Positions 61,382 to 64,000 of a DNA stretch of 64,000 nt are shown here, piece after piece. This DNA comes from Variovorax beijingensis. Lineage in GTDB: Bacteria > Pseudomonadota > Gammaproteobacteria > Burkholderiales > Burkholderiaceae_C. The notes beneath the pieces were generated by a model, which worked only from the letters and a program-made list of their open reading frames with translations, ran no database searches and was not told the origin of the DNA. Each line of letters starts with the position of its first letter. The first letter of the stretch is position 1. Both the position numbers and the translations under genes were made by a program. The stretch covers positions 1-64,000 of the forward strand of contig NZ_RXFQ01000006.1 in NCBI RefSeq assembly GCF_003951285.1. The letters run 5' to 3'.

Positions 61382-62197
61382 ATGGCCAAAATTGTGGTGG
61401 TGACCTCAGGCAAGGGCGGCGTCGGCAAGACCACGACGAGCGCCAGCTTCGCGTCGGGCCTCGCGCTCGCGGGCAAGAAGACGGCGGTGATCGACTTCGA
61501 CGTGGGCCTGCGCAACCTCGACCTCATCATGGGCTGCGAGCGCCGCGTGGTGTACGACCTGATCAACGTGATCCAGGGCGAGGCCAACCTGAGCCAGGCG
61601 CTCATCAAGGACAAGCAGTGCGACAACCTGTTCGTGCTCGCGGCCTCGCAGACGCGCGACAAGGAAGCGCTCACGCAGGAAGGCGTCGAAAAGGTGCTGA
61701 CCGACCTGGCCGCCATGGACTTCGACTACATCGTCTGCGATTCGCCCGCCGGCATCGAGACCGGCGCGATGATGGCCATGCACTTTGCCGACGAGGCGCT
61801 CGTGGTGACCAACCCCGAGGTATCCTCGGTGCGCGACTCCGACCGCATCCTGGGCATGCTCAGCAGCAAGACCAAGCGGGCGAAGGAAGGCGGCGACCCC
61901 ATCAAGGAGCACCTGCTGATCACCCGCTACAACCCCAACCGCGTGGCCGGCGGCCAGATGCTCTCGCTGGAAGACATCCAGGACATCCTGCGCATCAAGC
62001 TGATCGGCGTCATTCCCGAATCGGAAAGCGTGCTGCAGGCTTCCAACCAGGGCGTGCCCGCGATCCACGACAAGGAAACCGACGTGGCCAAGGCCTACAG
62101 CGACGTGGTGGCGCGCTTCCTGGGCGAAGACCGCCCGATGCGCTTCGTCGACGCCGAAAAGCCGGGCTTCTTCAAGCGAATTTTCGGAGGCAAGTAG
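61382..62197 (+). CDS. minD: MinD, septum site-determining ATPase
   Basis: 271 residues of the ParA/MinD ATPase family: deviant Walker A SGKGGVGKTTT at residues 9-19, switch DFDVGLRNLD, and a C-terminal amphipathic membrane-targeting helix (FFKRIFGGK). Binds membrane and recruits MinC; released by MinE. ATG 61382 is preferred over 61376 since AAGGA then has a spacing of six bases. minE starts 3 bases after the stop. Confidence 0.97.
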   Translation: MAKIVVVTSGKGGVGKTTTSASFASGLALAGKKTAVIDFDVGLRNLDLIMGCERRVVYDLINVIQGEANLSQALIKDKQCDNLFVLAASQTRDKEALTQEGVEKVLTDLAAMDFDYIVCDSPAGIETGAMMAMHFADEALVVTNPEVSSVRDSDRILGMLSSKTKRAKEGGDPIKEHLLITRYNPNRVAGGQMLSLEDIQDILRIKLIGVIPESESVLQASNQGVPAIHDKETDVAKAYSDVVARFLGEDRPMRFVDAEKPGFFKRIFGGK

Positions 62198-62200
62198 GCC

Positions 62201-62479
62201 ATGTCCTTTTTCTCGTTCCTGCTCGGCGAAAAGAAGAAGACAGCCAGCGTCGCCAAGGAGCGGCTGCAGATCATCCTCGCGCACGAGCGGTCCAGCCTCA
62301 GCGGCAAGAAGCGCCCCGACTACCTGCCCGACCTCCAGCGCGAGCTGATGGCGGTGATCTCCAAGTACGTGAAGATCAATGCCGACGACATCAAGGTTCA
62401 CCTGGAAAAGCAGGACGACCTCGAAGTGCTCGACATCAAGATCGAGCTGCCCGACCCGGCCCCCTCGCCGGCGCGCTGA
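62201..62479 (+). CDS. minE: MinE, topological specificity factor
   Basis: 92 residues: N-terminal amphipathic segment ([20 protein letters not shown]), the MinD-interacting helix ([11 protein letters not shown]) and the C-terminal dimerisation domain ([22 protein letters not shown]). Stimulates MinD ATPase to drive oscillation. Length and operon order minC-minD-minE are the usual ones. Confidence 0.97.
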
Positions 62480-62527
62480 AGAAAGAACGCGCGGCTGGCG
62501 GCATTGCCGGCCCGCCCTGCCCACCGC

Positions 62528-63445
62528 TCAGGACTGCGCCACGAAGCGCACCACCTGGCGGACCACGTCCTCCTCCTTGAGGATGCGGCGGTGCCCCAGT
62601 CCCTGCGTGGCCACCAGCCGCGCTCCCCTGATCGCGTCTCTGTAGGCCTGTGCGTCGGCAAAGCGGTTCACGCGGTCGTCGCGGTCATGCACGATCAGCG
62701 TCGGCTGCGCGATGCGCGGACCGACGGCCGCCGGCTCCAGTTGCGCCATCAGAACGCCTTCGCGCGCCTCGAACCGCCGCTGCATGGCCAGGCGCGTCGC
62801 CTCGCTGAGGCCGAAGGTGTGCGCGAAGTAGCGCGTGTATTCGCGCGGCGATGCCGGCGGCGCAAGCAGCACCAGCCGTTCGGCGTTGAGGCCCTGCGCG
62901 GCCGCCAGCGCAAGCCCGTTGGCACCCAGCGAATGGGCGGCCACCGCGCGCAGCGCATGGCCGTCGGCCGCCAGCCTGGCAACCACATACGCGATGGCCC
63001 GCGCGAACTGCGGCGAGTTGCTCATCGTGCCTGCGCTGCGGCCATGGGCCGGCAGTTCGAGCAGCACCGGCCGCAGGCCCGCATCGGCCAGCGCCTGCGC
63101 GAGCGCCAGCATCTGCCCCGCATGCCCGCCCCAGCCGTGCACCAGCAGCACGACAGGTGCCGATTGCGCACCGAAGTCCTGCGCAGCCGGGTGATAGAGG
63201 CCGAGGCCGGCGTTTTCGAAAGCCCAGGCCTCGCGCCGCCACGCCGCGCCGGGCCCCTGGCCGCGGTAGAGCCACTTGGGCGGCAGCGGCGTGCCGAACA
63301 CGCGGTAGGCGGCGCGCACGCCCAGCGCGGGCCACAGGCGCTGCGAGGCGGTCAGGCCGAAGCGCAAGGCGCGCATCAGGCGGCCCGGGCGGTAGTAGTT
63401 GGACTGGGCGGCATGCGTGGCCGCGGAGGTGGTGGTGCTCGTCAT
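62528..63445 (-). CDS. Alpha/beta hydrolase
   Basis: 305 residues: LLVHGWGGHAGQM as the oxyanion region (101-112), nucleophile elbow AAHSLGANG with Ser172, Asp in VHDRDDRVN and His in GLGHRRIL near the C-terminus. ATG 63445 is chosen because CAGGAG lies 8 bases upstream; an in-frame ATG at 63469 has no ribosome site and overlaps the small gene upstream. Cytoplasmic; substrate unknown. With the short membrane peptide and TetR gene it forms a probable operon governed by the palindrome at 63600. Confidence 0.85.
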   Translation of the reverse strand: MTSTTTSAATHAAQSNYYRPGRLMRALRFGLTASQRLWPALGVRAAYRVFGTPLPPKWLYRGQGPGAAWRREAWAFENAGLGLYHPAAQDFGAQSAPVVLLVHGWGGHAGQMLALAQALADAGLRPVLLELPAHGRSAGTMSNSPQFARAIAYVVARLAADGHALRAVAAHSLGANGLALAAAQGLNAERLVLLAPPASPREYTRYFAHTFGLSEATRLAMQRRFEAREGVLMAQLEPAAVGPRIAQPTLIVHDRDDRVNRFADAQAYRDAIRGARLVATQGLGHRRILKEEDVVRQVVRFVAQS

Positions 63446-63469
63446 GCGATGGGCTCCTGCGTTCTTCAT

Positions 63470-63583
63470 TCAGTACCAGACCCAGTCCTCGTTGCTGCGC
63501 GGCAGGCTGCGCAGCGCGGTGCGGACGGTTTCGGCGCCGATGGCGCCCAGGTAGACGGCAAGACAGAGGGCGATGATCAGCAT
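63470..63583 (-). CDS. 37-residue membrane peptide
   Basis: A short frame from ATG (63583) to TGA (63470) encodes 37 residues: a hydrophobic helix MLIIALCLAVYLGAIGAE and a polar tail ending in SNEDWVWY. GGAGAAG lies 6 bases before the ATG. It ends 25 bases before the hydrolase start on the same strand. Size, ribosome site and a membrane helix support a real small protein; function unknown. No similar family is recognised. Confidence 0.6.
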   Translation of the reverse strand: MLIIALCLAVYLGAIGAETVRTALRSLPRSNEDWVWY

Positions 63584-63599
63584 GGTGCTTCTCCTTTTA

Positions 63600-63615
63600 T
63601 CGCACGATCGTGCGA
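63600..63615. promoter_or_regulatory. 16-base palindrome, candidate TetR operator
   Basis: TCGCACGATCGTGCGA is a perfect palindrome 17 bases upstream of the small-peptide start and 45 bases after the TetR coding end. Such compact dyads are typical of TetR operators; it would control the peptide/hydrolase genes. Confidence 0.55.
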
Positions 63616-63659
63616 AATTGAGACAAAGAAAGACGGAACGGAATGGCCTGTGCCGTGGC

Positions 63660-64000
63660 TCAGGCGCGGTAGCTCGAAAGAAGCCGCTGCCAGGTCTGCG
63701 TGGCGTGATCGGCGGCCTGGGGGTCGCGCAGGAAGCGCGCGTCGTGCAACAGGCCCATGACGAGGCCGTTCAATTCGCTGACCAGCTGCGCAGGGTCGGT
63801 GTCGGGCCGCAGCTCGCCGGTTTCCACCGCCTGGAGCACCGTGCGGCGCAGCGCGGCGCGCCAGCGCGTGATCTCGCCGAACAGCAGGTCGCGCAGCTCG
63901 CCTTCGCGGTCGTCGTATTCGAAAGCGCCCGCCATGTAGATGCAGCCGGTTTCGGCCTCGATGTCGCGGGTGCGGGCAATCCATCGCCCGACGATGTCGT
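63660..64000 (-). CDS. TetR family regulator, C-terminal part
   Basis: The minus-strand frame is open from the right edge to a TGA at 63660-63662, about 113 C-terminal residues. AETGCIYMAGAFEYDDR, LRDLLFGEITRWRAALRR and a final LLSSYRA follow the TetR ligand-binding domain of the YjdC/QacR-related group (TetR_C type with Cys in the E-x-G-C pattern). The HTH lies outside the window. Located upstream of the palindrome, peptide and hydrolase genes on the same strand. Confidence 0.75.
   Translation of the reverse strand, partial: DIVGRWIARTRDIEAETGCIYMAGAFEYDDREGELRDLLFGEITRWRAALRRTVLQAVETGELRPDTDPAQLVSELNGLVMGLLHDARFLRDPQAADHATQTWQRLLSSYRA

Overview
The window is high-GC (roughly two thirds G+C by eye), densely packed, single-copy chromosomal DNA of a betaproteobacterium. 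The minC-minD-minE operon, a complete box (aerobic benzoyl-CoA) cluster, many Bug/TctC, TRAP and ABC solute-binding proteins, a CCA-encoding tRNA-Gly(GCC) and frequent GTGA/ATGA gene overlaps point to Comamonadaceae, most likely Variovorax or a close relative. That assignment is inference from gene content, not from a marker-gene search.

Layout. (1) 1-7.8 kb: end of a hydantoinase/dihydropyrimidinase-like gene, an IclR regulator, and a tightly coupled operon with a TRAP transporter that has two paralogous binding proteins, an amidase and a 2-keto-4-pentenoate hydratase-like protein. (2) 7.9-12.3 kb: a 2OG-Fe(II) oxygenase, a class III adenylate cyclase gene with two frameshifts and an apparently missing membrane/HAMP linker, and acetoacetyl-CoA synthetase. 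(3) 12.4-18.6 kb: TetR regulator, NitT/TauT-type ABC transporter, metal-dependent cyclase-family hydrolase and fumarylacetoacetase, closed by a hairpin shared with a convergent tRNA-Gly. (4) 18.8-23.3 kb: thioredoxin-reductase-like flavoprotein with an Rrf2 regulator, a membrane-anchored AraC regulator, a secreted alpha/beta hydrolase and a Gly/Ala-rich repeat protein.

(5) 23.3-38.8 kb: the box benzoate regulon. The minus-strand arm is boxR, boxC, boxB, boxA and a MaoC-like hydratase. The plus-strand arm is a DUF4863 cupin, boxD, benzoate-CoA ligase, an alpha/beta hydrolase and a five-gene branched-chain-type ABC transporter. Benzoate would be imported, activated to benzoyl-CoA, epoxidised by BoxAB, ring-opened by BoxC and oxidised by BoxD. 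Both arms start at sigma70-like promoters carrying TGCA-N6-TGCA (or one-mismatch) motifs, the expected type of BoxR operator. (6) 38.8-46.8 kb: LysR/SDR/tautomerase, an AcoR-type sigma54 activator, a UGT-type glycosyltransferase with a TetR regulator, and an FMO-like monooxygenase preceded by a -24/-12 sigma54 promoter and an upstream palindrome.

(7) 46.8-52.4 kb: a Crp-family regulator divergent from a BKACE, Bug-type binding protein, 3-hydroxyacyl-CoA/carnitine dehydrogenase-like and feruloyl-CoA-synthetase-like operon. (8) 52.4-57.1 kb: a MocR regulator divergent from a degradative HMG-CoA reductase with an unusual two-component TctA-like permease; this looks like a mevalonate uptake and catabolism module. 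(9) 57.2-64 kb: AsmA-like protein, thioesterase, NCS2 uracil/xanthine permease, minCDE, and a TetR/37-residue membrane peptide/alpha-beta hydrolase group. No CRISPR, rRNA, integrase, transposase or plasmid origin was seen. No gene-free stretch exceeds 300 bases.
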